Shown in pieces: positions 7,986-16,612 of a stretch of 64,000 bases of DNA. Position 1 is the first letter of the stretch, and the number at the start of each line of letters is the position of its first letter. Both the position numbers and the translations under genes were made by a program. This DNA comes from Solibacillus sp. FSL H8-0523 (GTDB taxonomy: Bacteria > Bacillota > Bacilli > Bacillales_A > Planococcaceae): contig NZ_CP150291.1 in assembly GCF_038051985.1 (NCBI RefSeq), forward strand, positions 1,550,001 to 1,614,000, written 5' to 3'. The notes beneath the pieces were generated by a model. That model did no database searches. It had not been told where the DNA came from and saw only the letters and a program-made list of their open reading frames with translations.

Positions 7986-9083
7986 ATGCGCTTTTTTGAA
8001 CAACTTGTTCATGATGGAAAAAGCGAATGTTTTTATCAAGTACCTATGGAATTCAATAAAACTACAGATAAAAGTATTCTACGCTATTGTATTGGTGCAG
8101 CGCTATATATGCCGGCAACAAGAAAGATGATTTCCCAGGAAATCATCGCGCATAAATACCCAGCATGTACAACCATTGTTTTAGATTTAGAAGACGCACT
8201 CGGCGATTTACAGGTCGTGGAGGGAGAAGAAAATTTACTGCATATGTTAAGTGATTTAGCGTCAGCGCGGGCAAGTGAGCAATTACATATTGACGCGATG
8301 CCACTACTATTTGTACGTGTTCGCAGTCCACAGCAGCTCGAAAAAATGATAGAACAACTTGGCCCGTATCAGCAGATGTTAACGGGGTATGTGTTACCGA
8401 AGTTTAGCACAAAAGATGGCGCGCATTATTTAGAGCAAATCAAAAAGCAAAACGAACTTGGCTACACACTTTATGCGATGCCCATTTTGGAGTCGCAGGC
8501 GATTTTAAATAAGGAAAGTCGGTTAGCTGAGTTATTAGCCATTCGCACATTGCTCGAGCAATTTGAAGCGATTGTGTTAAATGTGCGCATCGGCTCGACA
8601 GATTTTTGTGGGGCACTTGGTATACGTCGTTCGATTCAACATACGGTTTATGATTTAGCGACGGTACAGGATTGTTTAGCGGATATTATGAACGTCTTTT
8701 TACGTGACGAATCACCATTTGTATTATCGGGTTCGGTGTGGGAGTTTTTTGGCACGGATGATGCCGTGGCAGGACTTTTACGTGAAATCACGTTTGATAC
8801 ATTAAACGGCCTCATTGGAAAAACGGTTATTCACCCTTCACATATCGAAGTTGTACAGGCAAAGTATGTCGTGTCACATGAGGAATATAGTGATGCAGCA
8901 CATATTATCGAGCAGTCTCACGGAGAAATTGGCGTTGAAAAAAGCAGCTACGGTAATAAAATGAATGAAATGAAACCGCATTTTGTCTGGGCGAAACGGA
9001 TGTTGCTACGTGCGCAGGCGTATGGTGTACTTAAACCAGGCGTTAGCTACGAACAGTTGTTTACAAAGCAGGTGGGCGTATGA
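7986..9083 (+). CDS. HpcH/HpaI aldolase / citrate lyase-like protein of the Ter module
   Basis: 365 residues from ATG 7986, chosen over 7971 because GGGAGGAA sits just upstream of it. The TIM-barrel aldolase pattern is visible: GAALYMPATRKM near the N-terminus, TTIVLDLEDALGD (metal-binding Asp/Glu), LLFVRVRSP, GYVLPKF, ILESQAILN, VRIGSTDFCGALG and KTVIHPSHIEVVQ. The family cleaves or forms C-C bonds, typically with a CoA thioester or oxaloacetate-like substrate. Within Ter loci it has been proposed as part of a module that makes an unknown metabolite. It overlaps the next gene by four bases (ATGA), so the module is translationally coupled. The substrate is unknown. Confidence 0.88.
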   Translation: MRFFEQLVHDGKSECFYQVPMEFNKTTDKSILRYCIGAALYMPATRKMISQEIIAHKYPACTTIVLDLEDALGDLQVVEGEENLLHMLSDLASARASEQLHIDAMPLLFVRVRSPQQLEKMIEQLGPYQQMLTGYVLPKFSTKDGAHYLEQIKKQNELGYTLYAMPILESQAILNKESRLAELLAIRTLLEQFEAIVLNVRIGSTDFCGALGIRRSIQHTVYDLATVQDCLADIMNVFLRDESPFVLSGSVWEFFGTDDAVAGLLREITFDTLNGLIGKTVIHPSHIEVVQAKYVVSHEEYSDAAHIIEQSHGEIGVEKSSYGNKMNEMKPHFVWAKRMLLRAQAYGVLKPGVSYEQLFTKQVGV

Positions 9084-10429
9084 ACTATAGCGTCTTACAT
9101 ACATATGAAGCGAACGTAACAACTGTTGAAAACCCGTACAACTTCGAGCAACAGCAGCTCTTTGATATGGCACTCCGTATTAATAAAAAACGTCGATTTT
9201 TATTTGTAAGTAAAATACTTGGCAAGCATTTAGCGGTAGACCCAGCGATTCCGCTCTTAACAAGTCATCTGCTTAGCTATCGTTTTATGGCACAACGTTT
9301 TACACAGGATGATGCATTTGCCGAGCAAGTGAGTACAGCGATTCAAACCAAGCAGAAGCTTCAGGAAGTAATGTCGGCATCACGTGCACAAAAGCTAATT
9401 CCACCAACCCCATTAACAATTATTGGCTTTGCCGAAACAGCGACAGCACTAGGGCATGGCTTTTTTGAAAAGTTTGCGGGGGATGTGCAGTTTGTGCATA
9501 CAACGCGCGAGCATTTAGTGGAGGTTGCACCGGTTATTTGCTTTGAAGAGGAGCACTCGCATGCTTCAAGTCATCGGGTCTATGCAGATGAAAGCATCTT
9601 CCTGCGTCAAGCAGAGGTCGTGCTTGTCGATGATGAAATGACAACGGGTAAGACGAATGGCAATATTATTCGTCAAATGCATGAAACGTACCCGCATTTA
9701 ACGAGCTTTACACTCGTGACGATTTTAGATTTTCGAACGGATGCTGCCCGTGAAGCGATGCAGAAAATGGCGGATGAACTTGGCATTACGATCAAGTGTG
9801 TGTCGCTCTTTACGGGTGCATTTCAAATAGAAGAAACCGGGGAGCTTTTTACAGAAACTGTGCCAAGTGATACGGAAACAACGTTCGCCATGAAGGATTA
9901 CGGCTTTGAAGCGTTGTTACAAGATGCGTTGATAAAAGAGCCGAGCTATAGTGAAGGACATCACATTACGTACGCGAATTATTACCGTGACAGCGGTCGT
10001 TTTGCACTGAACGTTGATCGACAGCAGCAACTTGACGGCAATGTCGTACAAATGGCGGAAGCGTTACAAAAGAAGCGCTCGAATGGACCTTGTTTAGTAC
10101 TTGGAACGGGGGAGTTTATGTATGTGCCAATGTCAATCGCCGCGCATATGGGAGATGAGGTATACTCTCATGCGACGACACGTAGCCCGATTTATGCACA
10201 TGAACAGTCCCTTATTTACAATAAATTGACGTTTCCAAGTGCAGAATTTCCTGGTGTGACGAACTTTTTATACAACATTCCAGCAAGTACCTATGCGGAT
10301 ATTTTTATCATTTTTGAACGAATACTGGACCGCGAAGCAGCCGAACAATTAGCTGCAAAGCTTCAAGGCTTTGCGCAAACGATTCATGTTGTCACTTTAG
10401 GAGGTGTTGCGGATGCAATTTCAACCTGA
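9080..10429 (+). CDS. Phosphoribosyltransferase with TRSP C-terminal domain
   Basis: This 449-residue protein has a PRTase domain (about residues 20-260). Its PRPP-binding loop is VVLVDDEMTTGKTNGN near residue 183, and the pocket segment is TIIGFAETATALGHGFFE. The C-terminal TRSP domain carries the diagnostic ATTRSPIYAHEQ near residue 366. This architecture is known almost only from Ter/tellurium-resistance neighbourhoods. It presumably transfers or removes a ribose-5-phosphate on a nucleotide-like substrate. It starts with ATGA overlapping the aldolase stop codon and overlaps the following gene by 17 bases. The family call is firm; the substrate is unknown. Confidence 0.88.
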   Translation: MNYSVLHTYEANVTTVENPYNFEQQQLFDMALRINKKRRFLFVSKILGKHLAVDPAIPLLTSHLLSYRFMAQRFTQDDAFAEQVSTAIQTKQKLQEVMSASRAQKLIPPTPLTIIGFAETATALGHGFFEKFAGDVQFVHTTREHLVEVAPVICFEEEHSHASSHRVYADESIFLRQAEVVLVDDEMTTGKTNGNIIRQMHETYPHLTSFTLVTILDFRTDAAREAMQKMADELGITIKCVSLFTGAFQIEETGELFTETVPSDTETTFAMKDYGFEALLQDALIKEPSYSEGHHITYANYYRDSGRFALNVDRQQQLDGNVVQMAEALQKKRSNGPCLVLGTGEFMYVPMSIAAHMGDEVYSHATTRSPIYAHEQSLIYNKLTFPSAEFPGVTNFLYNIPASTYADIFIIFERILDREAAEQLAAKLQGFAQTIHVVTLGGVADAIST

Positions 10430-11522
10430 TGCGTTAGGAAGTTATGCGCCAGATGATGTCACATTTTTATTACGTGATTTAAGCCATGTTAACCTTGAGC
10501 TAGCCACAGAGGAACGAGAAGTGAGCATTCAGTCTGGGAAACGGCATTACTCGGAAATGCTGCCAATTGAGTTTCAGCCAGATGAGGACTATATGGCGTT
10601 GTACAATCAAATTTTAGCGCAGCATGCCAAAAAAGTGGCCTCCTGTGTAGCGATTGTCGCAGAGAAAATGGCGGCTTACCGCGGTGTCAATGATCTTGTA
10701 CTTGTTAGTTTAGCGCGCGCGGGGACGCCAGTTGGAGTATTACTGAAGCGTTACTTCCATACCTTTTACGGTGTGAATGTGCCACACTATTCTGTGTCGA
10801 TCATTCGCGGCCGTGGGATCGATGAAACGGCGCTTCGCTACATTTTACAGCATCATCCCCATGCGAAGGTGCAATTCGTCGATGGCTGGACGGGCAAAGG
10901 TGCGATTACGAAGGAGCTAGATCAATCGATTACCACTTGGAATCAGAACGAGGATATTAAGCTCGATGCGTATTTAGCGGTACTTGCTGATCCTGGGCAT
11001 TGTGCACATTTTTACGGCACACAGGAGGATTTTTTAATTCCATCGGCGTGCTTAAATTCAACGGTATCGGGTTTGGTGAGCCGTACGGTGTTGAATGACG
11101 CATTTCTTGAAACGGGTGATTTTCACGGAGCAAAATATTACCGTGAATTAGAACCGTTTGACGTATCAACTTCTTATATTGAGGCCATTGTCGCGCATTA
11201 TTCAGACGACCTTATTCAAGAAGCTAAGCTGGCAATGAAAACGACGCCAGTTTTAGTCATTCCGAGCTGGCAGGGCTTAGACACGATTAAGGAAATACAA
11301 CAGCAATTTGATATACAAACTATTAACCACATTAAGCCAGGAGTTGGCGAAACGACGCGTGTATTACTGCGCCGTGTCCCGTGGAAGATATTGGTGAATC
11401 CACATGCAACACAAAATTTGGCGCATATTCTATTACTAGCAAAAAAGCGCGGCGTAGCGGTAGAAAGCTATGAACAGATGCCTTATGCGTGCTGTGGGTT
11501 AATTAAGGATTTGACGCGATGA
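10413..11522 (+). CDS. StiP family protein: PRTase-like domain with pelota-type RNA-binding domain
   Basis: 369 residues from ATG 10413, which has TTAGGAGGTG eight bases upstream. The N-terminal two thirds match the StiP/PRTase family: LVSLARAGTPVGVLLKRYF, SIIRGRGIDETALRYIL and the loop VQFVDGWTGKGAIT. The C-terminal ~90 residues (TTPVLVIPSWQGLDTIKE, GVGETTRVLLRRVPWKILV, LAHILLLAKKRGV) resemble pelota/L7Ae RNA-binding domains. Databases call the family 'cysteine protease StiP', but I see no clear catalytic Cys-His pair, so a PRTase-like role with RNA or nucleotide binding is more likely. It overlaps both neighbours. Confidence 0.85.
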   Translation: MQFQPDALGSYAPDDVTFLLRDLSHVNLELATEEREVSIQSGKRHYSEMLPIEFQPDEDYMALYNQILAQHAKKVASCVAIVAEKMAAYRGVNDLVLVSLARAGTPVGVLLKRYFHTFYGVNVPHYSVSIIRGRGIDETALRYILQHHPHAKVQFVDGWTGKGAITKELDQSITTWNQNEDIKLDAYLAVLADPGHCAHFYGTQEDFLIPSACLNSTVSGLVSRTVLNDAFLETGDFHGAKYYRELEPFDVSTSYIEAIVAHYSDDLIQEAKLAMKTTPVLVIPSWQGLDTIKEIQQQFDIQTINHIKPGVGETTRVLLRRVPWKILVNPHATQNLAHILLLAKKRGVAVESYEQMPYACCGLIKDLTR

Positions 11523-12349
11523 AGGTATTATTTACATCAGATTTAGATCGGACGCTTATTTTTTCTACGCGTACGAAGCTGCAAGATGTCGCGTATGAGG
11601 GCATCGAACAGCTCAGTGGCCGCACGATTTCCTATATGAGTAAGGTGACGTATACGCAGCTGTCGGAGCTACATAACATGCTTGATTTTGTACCAGTTAC
11701 AACGCGTTCCCTCAAGCAATATAAACGGTTGACCTTGTTTCAAGGCGCGCTTCAACCAAAGCTTGCCATTGTTGCAAATGGTGGTATTATTTTACGAGAA
11801 GGTATCGTGGATGAGGTATGGCAGGAGCGTATGATGCGTCAAATGGCTGCGTTGCCACTGCTATATGAGCAGTTGCCAGGGCAGTTTAAAGGCGATTTTA
11901 CTGCGCCATTTGTGCTTGAAGTACTTGAAATGGATAACTTATTTTATGTGTTGAAAGTGGATGGAGAAAAGCTGGAACATCAGGAGCTTACGAGGTTTCA
12001 GTCTCAGTTACAACGCTACGGCTGGACGTGTAATTTACAGGGCAAAAAGCTGTATGTGTTGCCGCAATTTTTAACAAAGGGCCTCGCTGTCGACTATATT
12101 AAACAGCAATCTATGTATAATTGGCATGTTGCAGCAGGTGATGCAGCACTCGATTTACCGATGCTAGCTCTAGCTGATACGAGATTTATTCCCCAGCACG
12201 GTGAGCTTGCAAAGGATTCGTTATTGCACGGTTTTCCGATTACACCAAAAGAAAGCTCGAATTTTTCGGAATATATATTGCGTAAAATTATAACGACGAT
12301 AAAAAATAAAAATGAAAAAGGTGAAGATCATGACAAATCCATTATTTGA
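11519..12349 (+). CDS. HAD superfamily phosphatase of the Ter module
   Basis: A 276-residue HAD hydrolase with motif I TSDLDRTLI (nucleophile D8, acid D10), motif II VTTRS (VPVTTRSLKQY) and motif IV AAGDAALDLPML. The cap of about 100 residues is of Cof/sucrose-phosphatase type (C2). It overlaps StiP by ATGA and telA by 20 bases. Its probable role is to dephosphorylate the product of the aldolase/PRTase pathway. The substrate cannot be read from sequence. Confidence 0.9.
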   Translation: MKVLFTSDLDRTLIFSTRTKLQDVAYEGIEQLSGRTISYMSKVTYTQLSELHNMLDFVPVTTRSLKQYKRLTLFQGALQPKLAIVANGGIILREGIVDEVWQERMMRQMAALPLLYEQLPGQFKGDFTAPFVLEVLEMDNLFYVLKVDGEKLEHQELTRFQSQLQRYGWTCNLQGKKLYVLPQFLTKGLAVDYIKQQSMYNWHVAAGDAALDLPMLALADTRFIPQHGELAKDSLLHGFPITPKESSNFSEYILRKIITTIKNKNEKGEDHDKSII

Positions 12350-13502
12350 TGATTTAGATAAAAAAGTAGAACCACAACCACAAGTTCAACCGCAACCAGA
12401 GCCACAGCAACAAATGGTCCCAGTTGAACAAGTGCAACCGCTCGTTTCACAACAGGAGCTGTCACAAATTCGTAAGCGCCAAGACGCGTTAAAGCAGGAG
12501 CCACAAGTGCAGACGCTTGCGCAGCGCATTGACCCGAAAAATCAAATTGCAATTTTAGAATTCGGGAAGGAAACGGCAAAGGGCATCTCGACGTTTTCAG
12601 ACCGTATGCTGGCAACGATTAAGCAAAGTGATCTCGAAAAATCAACGAAGCTGATCATGAATTTAAACAAAGTCATGAATCGTTTTGACCCGAAAGACTT
12701 TGCCGAAGAGCAGCCAAAAGGTGGCTTTTTAAAGCGTTTATTTACAAAGGGTAAAGTACAGCTCGAAACGATTTTATCGAAGTATGACACGATGAATAAA
12801 GAAGTTGACCAAATTTATACAGAAATTCAAAAGTACGAAATCGAAATGAAACGCAACACCGTGCAGCTTGAGCAAATGTATGATGAAAATTTAGATTACT
12901 TTAAGCAGCTAAGTGAGCATGTCGCTGCGATTGACATTAAAGTAGAAGAACTAAACGCGAAAGTCCCAACATTAAGCGTACAGGCCGAGCAAGGCAACCA
13001 AATGGCGATTATGGAGCTTGAATCAACAAAGCGTGCGATTGAATTACTACAGCAGCGCGGCTATGATTTAGAAATGGCGCAGCAAGTATCATTCCAATCT
13101 GCACCACAAATCCGCCTTATGCAACAAGGGAACAACCATCTGATTGGTAAAATTAACTCGGCATTCGTAACAACGATTCCGATTTTCAAGCAAGGTTTAA
13201 TCCATGCAGTAACCATTCAACGTCAAAAGTTGGTATCGGATTCGATGGCAGAGCTTGATAAACGTACGAATGAAATGCTTGTGCGTAATGCAGAAAATGT
13301 CCGCCAAAATTCGGTCGATATTGCGCGTCAAGCCGGCAATCCAAGCATCAAAATCGAAACAATCGAGCAGACATGGCAGACAATTATGGCAGGGATTGAG
13401 GAAACGAAGCAAATTCAAGCGCAAACAGTTCGTGACCGTGAAGAGGGCCGTGGACGTATCGAGCAGTTACAGCTTCAGTATGAAAAATTGAAGTCGATGT
13501 AA
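12330..13502 (+). CDS. telA: TelA family toxic-anion resistance protein
   Basis: 390 residues from ATG 12330, preceded by AAGGTGA; the ATG at 12312 lacks such a site. The N-terminus is rich in proline and glutamine (about residues 9-45, repeated PQPQ/EPQ) and probably disordered. The rest is mostly alpha-helical, with coiled-coil stretches around MNKEVDQIYTEIQKYEIEMK and the conserved GNNHLIGKINSAFVTTIPIF. TelA homologues (B. subtilis YceH and YaaN) are linked to tellurite and cell-envelope stress resistance. It is the last gene of the operon and is followed by a strong terminator. It co-occurs with YceG and TerD in one transcription unit. Confidence 0.93.
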   Translation: MTNPLFDDLDKKVEPQPQVQPQPEPQQQMVPVEQVQPLVSQQELSQIRKRQDALKQEPQVQTLAQRIDPKNQIAILEFGKETAKGISTFSDRMLATIKQSDLEKSTKLIMNLNKVMNRFDPKDFAEEQPKGGFLKRLFTKGKVQLETILSKYDTMNKEVDQIYTEIQKYEIEMKRNTVQLEQMYDENLDYFKQLSEHVAAIDIKVEELNAKVPTLSVQAEQGNQMAIMELESTKRAIELLQQRGYDLEMAQQVSFQSAPQIRLMQQGNNHLIGKINSAFVTTIPIFKQGLIHAVTIQRQKLVSDSMAELDKRTNEMLVRNAENVRQNSVDIARQAGNPSIKIETIEQTWQTIMAGIEETKQIQAQTVRDREEGRGRIEQLQLQYEKLKSM

Positions 13503-13548
13503 TTTTATACGTAAGAAGCCAATAATCATTGTGCAAAAAAATGGACTT

Positions 13549-13586
13549 GGAGAGACGCTAAATGGTGTCTCTCCTTTTTTAGTGTA
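13549..13586 (+). terminator. Terminator of the ter operon
   Basis: Arms GGAGAGACGC and GGTGTCTCTCC with a TAAAT loop, followed by six T residues, 47 bases after the telA stop. Confidence 0.9.
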
Positions 13587-13631
13587 GTAATCAACCGCTT
13601 AAGTCAGAATAAATTCTTACCATTTCGGAGT

Positions 13632-13664
13632 AAGGATTTGTCCCAGAAATACTTCTAGGACAAA
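13632..13664 (-). terminator. Possible terminator of the EamA gene
   Basis: A hairpin with arms AATTTGTCC / GGACAAATCC overlaps the end of the gene on the minus strand. The following tract is only moderately T-rich, so this is tentative. Confidence 0.4.
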
Positions 13665-14566
13665 TTCTGCTTTTTCTCAGCCTTGAGCGCAATATAAATC
13701 ATCATGATTAAAATGAGCGACGTCCCGAACCACTGGAATGTGCCGAATGGTTCTTGTAGCCACAAAACGGTTGCGAGTACAGCGGTTAACGGCTCGATAT
13801 TACCAAGTAAGCTCGTTTCTTTTGCCGTTAAGGTTTGCAAACTTTCGATGTAAAACCAAAAGGCAAGCATTGTCCCAAAAATAATGACGATGACTAAATA
13901 GATGTAAGTCGTTGCCGTGAATGTTGATAAATCAACGTCCCACGGTGCTTTCACAAAGCTCATCGCAACGCCCGCGATGACCATGGCCCAGCCAACAACG
14001 ACAAGTGAGTCAAAGCGCATTAATAGTGGAATCGCATACAGCGTGTAAAATGCGAGCGTTACCCCAGATAAAAGCCCCCAAATAATTGCTGGTAGTGGAA
14101 CCGCAAGTGCGGAAAGGGAGCCATTCGTTAATAATAAGAAACTCCCGCCAAGTGCCAGTACAATGGTGACGGCATCTTTTTTTGTGAACTTGGCTTGTCC
14201 GCGCAGTACTACCCACATAATAATCATGACCGGTGCTAAATATTGCAACAAGGTTGCCACAGCGGCGTTTCCTTCTTTAATCGACGCCATATATGTATAT
14301 TGCACCGCCAGCATGCCAACAAGTGCGAAAATCACAAGGCGCGTTGCACTGTATTTTTCACGCCAAATAGCAAGGATTTGTGTGCGGTCCTTAAATACGG
14401 CTTGAGTTAGTAGTAGTAATGTCCCCGCGATGAGTAGACGTGTTGATACAAGCCAGCTTACTTCGATGCCCTGTGCGAATAGCTGCTGGGCGACGGTTCC
14501 GCCGATGCCCCAAAAGAAACAGCCCGACACAACGAGCATAAAGCCAATCATTCGTTTATTTTTCAT
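13655..14566 (-). CDS. EamA/DMT family transporter
   Basis: 303 residues from ATG 14566, supported by GAGGG five bases upstream; longer in-frame starts would add a non-hydrophobic 52-residue leader. About ten membrane helices in two EamA repeats are visible: MIGFMLVVSGCFFWGIGGTV at the start of repeat one, and AIIWGLLSGVTLAFYTLYAI opening repeat two. The end of repeat two reads LGNIEPLTAVLATVLWLQEP, a very typical EamA helix-9 motif. Members export amino acids, metabolites or drugs. It stands alone between the ter operon and the amidase gene, transcribed in the opposite direction. The substrate is unknown. Confidence 0.9.
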   Translation of the reverse strand: MKNKRMIGFMLVVSGCFFWGIGGTVAQQLFAQGIEVSWLVSTRLLIAGTLLLLTQAVFKDRTQILAIWREKYSATRLVIFALVGMLAVQYTYMASIKEGNAAVATLLQYLAPVMIIMWVVLRGQAKFTKKDAVTIVLALGGSFLLLTNGSLSALAVPLPAIIWGLLSGVTLAFYTLYAIPLLMRFDSLVVVGWAMVIAGVAMSFVKAPWDVDLSTFTATTYIYLVIVIIFGTMLAFWFYIESLQTLTAKETSLLGNIEPLTAVLATVLWLQEPFGTFQWFGTSLILIMMIYIALKAEKKQNLS

Positions 14567-14684
14567 AGGATCCCTCAATTTATGTATAGTAATATCATTG
14601 TAACGAATCTTTATACGAAAAGCCACGTCCCTTTTTTGATGGGAATTGGTTATATAGTAAGTAAATACGTGTAGGAGGGATGGT

Positions 14685-15410
14685 ATGTTAACGATTAGTG
14701 CAGGGCATTTTGGGAAGGGCACGGGTGCAGTAGGTTTTATGGATGAAGGAAGTGAGATAGTCGCTGTTGTAAGCGCCTTGCAAGCTCGCTTTCGAACAAG
14801 CCCGGTGAAGGCTCAATTCATTATCGATGGGAGCTCGAAAAATCAGGCGCAAAATTTACGCTATTTGGTCACTGCGCATAATAAAACCCAGCGCGAGCTC
14901 GATGTGAGTATTCATTTTAACGCAAGTGGGGACACGCGTGAGGCGGGCATTGGGACTGAGGTATTGTATGTAAACTCGAAGATGGAAGGCTTTGCGGCGA
15001 ACATGAGTGCAGCAATTGCAACAGCAGGAGGCTTTAAAGACCGAGGCGCTAAACATCGTACGAATTTAGCGCTGTTAAATGGTACGGTAAAGCCGGCGAT
15101 CATAATCGAAGTTTGTTTTGTTAATTCGAAAACGGATGTGGCAAACTATGCAAAAAATAAAGAGGAAATTATTGAAACCATTGCAATGACATTGGAAAGT
15201 TATTTTGGAAAACCAGCTGCGATTTCAAGTCCCGCATTAAATGAAAAAGTACAAGCCATTTTTAACGATAAAGCTAGTGTACGAGCCCAGCTGGAGCAAG
15301 GTATTAAGGACGGTGCATTTCAGCAAGTATGGCTTGGGAAATTTGAACGTGGGGAACTGACTTTTATCGATTATTTAGCGCTCACGACATTACAATTTCA
15401 AAAAATTTAA
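14685..15410 (+). CDS. N-acetylmuramoyl-L-alanine amidase (Amidase_3), no signal peptide
   Basis: A 241-residue zinc amidase. The expected residues are H8 (SAGHFGKGTGAVG), E24, H77 (DVSIHFNAS) and the catalytic E142 (IIIEVCFVNS). No signal peptide or wall-binding domain is present, so the product resembles sporulation (CwlC-type) or phage-type amidases. About 60 residues follow the catalytic domain (from GKPAAISSPA) and may bind substrate. The start ATG has a GGAGGGATG site. It cleaves the bond between MurNAc and L-Ala of peptidoglycan. Mother-cell lysis is a possible role (inference from architecture). Confidence 0.9.
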   Translation: MLTISAGHFGKGTGAVGFMDEGSEIVAVVSALQARFRTSPVKAQFIIDGSSKNQAQNLRYLVTAHNKTQRELDVSIHFNASGDTREAGIGTEVLYVNSKMEGFAANMSAAIATAGGFKDRGAKHRTNLALLNGTVKPAIIIEVCFVNSKTDVANYAKNKEEIIETIAMTLESYFGKPAAISSPALNEKVQAIFNDKASVRAQLEQGIKDGAFQQVWLGKFERGELTFIDYLALTTLQFQKI

Positions 15411-15476
15411 ATAAGCTGTAACCTTTTTATTTGTCATGCGACTAATGCTATGAACAACTGGAAAGGGATGAATTTT

Positions 15477-16379
15477 ATGTCAATGAAAAAAATCGCACCA
15501 ATCGCGCTATCCGCATTACTACTAGGGTCTGTGGCAGCGTATGCAGAACAGCCAGCAACTGAAGGAGTGCAAGAAACGATGAAACAATCCGCTTTTGTAC
15601 AGCAAACAGGAAAAGTAACAGCAGTTGAAAACTTCGGAGAGGGCAAGTTATTTGTTGTCGATCACGAAGACAATCTGTTCCATTTTTATGTAGATGAAAA
15701 AACGTTGGTATTTGATAATACAGGTAAAGAGGTAGACATCAAAGTGGGCGATACAATTTCGCTTTCTGTTTATGCCAATCAGCCGATGATTATGATTTAC
15801 CCACCGCGCTACACACCACCTGTAGTCATTGTACAAACGGAAGAAGCAGGCTTTGTGAAGGTAGATCAATTTGATGCAGATCATTTAAGCGTTGACGGCG
15901 AATTAAAGCTGAATGTAAGCGATAAGACCGTGATTGTAAATGCTAAAGGTGAAAAGGTGGCAGCAAGTGAACTGAAAAACCATAGCGCTATCGTATTTTA
16001 CGGCCCAACAACGAGAAGCTTACCACCACAAACAGCACCAACAAAAATCGTAGTGTTCCCGACATTAGAAGACTTCTATGCGGAACCAGCACCAGACATG
16101 GACTCAGAAATCGCGAAAATTATCGGGGATGACTTTAAAGAACTAGATGGTCAAAAAATGGTTCCACTACGTAAAGTTGCGGAAGGATTAGGCTTCAATG
16201 TCGCAGCAACTAAAAATGGCGCGATTATCTCAAAAGGTGCATTATCGTATACGATTACGCGCGGAGAGACAAAGTACGGCCATAACAGAGCCTTACGTCA
16301 ATTCGAAGTGGCGCCACAATTACTGGAGCAATATAAAACGTATGTTGAGTATAGCTTCGCGTTAGAGCTTTTAAAATAA
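15477..16379 (+). CDS. Secreted protein with C-terminal stalk domain
   Basis: 300 residues from ATG 15477 (site GAAAGGGATG). The signal peptide is MSMKKIAPIALSALLLGSVA with cleavage near AYAEQP. Residues ~40-190 contain two similar beta-rich units (QTGKVTAVENFGEGKLFVVD, then GFVKVDQFDADHLSVDGELK). A short copper-amine-oxidase-type stalk module follows (QKMVPLRKVAEGLGFNVAAT). It belongs to the same loose surface-protein family as the genes at 1146 and 3261. It may be one of several stalk-domain proteins decorating the S-layer or wall. Function unknown. Confidence 0.85.
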   Translation: MSMKKIAPIALSALLLGSVAAYAEQPATEGVQETMKQSAFVQQTGKVTAVENFGEGKLFVVDHEDNLFHFYVDEKTLVFDNTGKEVDIKVGDTISLSVYANQPMIMIYPPRYTPPVVIVQTEEAGFVKVDQFDADHLSVDGELKLNVSDKTVIVNAKGEKVAASELKNHSAIVFYGPTTRSLPPQTAPTKIVVFPTLEDFYAEPAPDMDSEIAKIIGDDFKELDGQKMVPLRKVAEGLGFNVAATKNGAIISKGALSYTITRGETKYGHNRALRQFEVAPQLLEQYKTYVEYSFALELLK

Positions 16380-16400
16380 TTGTTCTAGCATAACGAACCG

Positions 16401-16433
16401 AATCCACTACGAATTGACGTAGTGGATTTTTTT
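16401..16433 (+). terminator. Terminator after the stalk-domain gene
   Basis: Perfect arms AATCCACTACG / CGTAGTGGATT around AATTGA, followed by seven T residues. Confidence 0.9.
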
Positions 16434-16612
16434 AGCCAACTAAATTATTTTCCACGTAAAAGTATTTTAAAACCTAAAATCCGTCGAATGTAATCGTTTT
16501 GTAACGTAGATGTAACAAAAATTTGATGTTTCGACCCCTTTTTCCTATATAAATTTCATGATTAGTTCTATACAATTAATAACAGACAGCTTAAGAAAGG
16601 AACTAGAAAACA

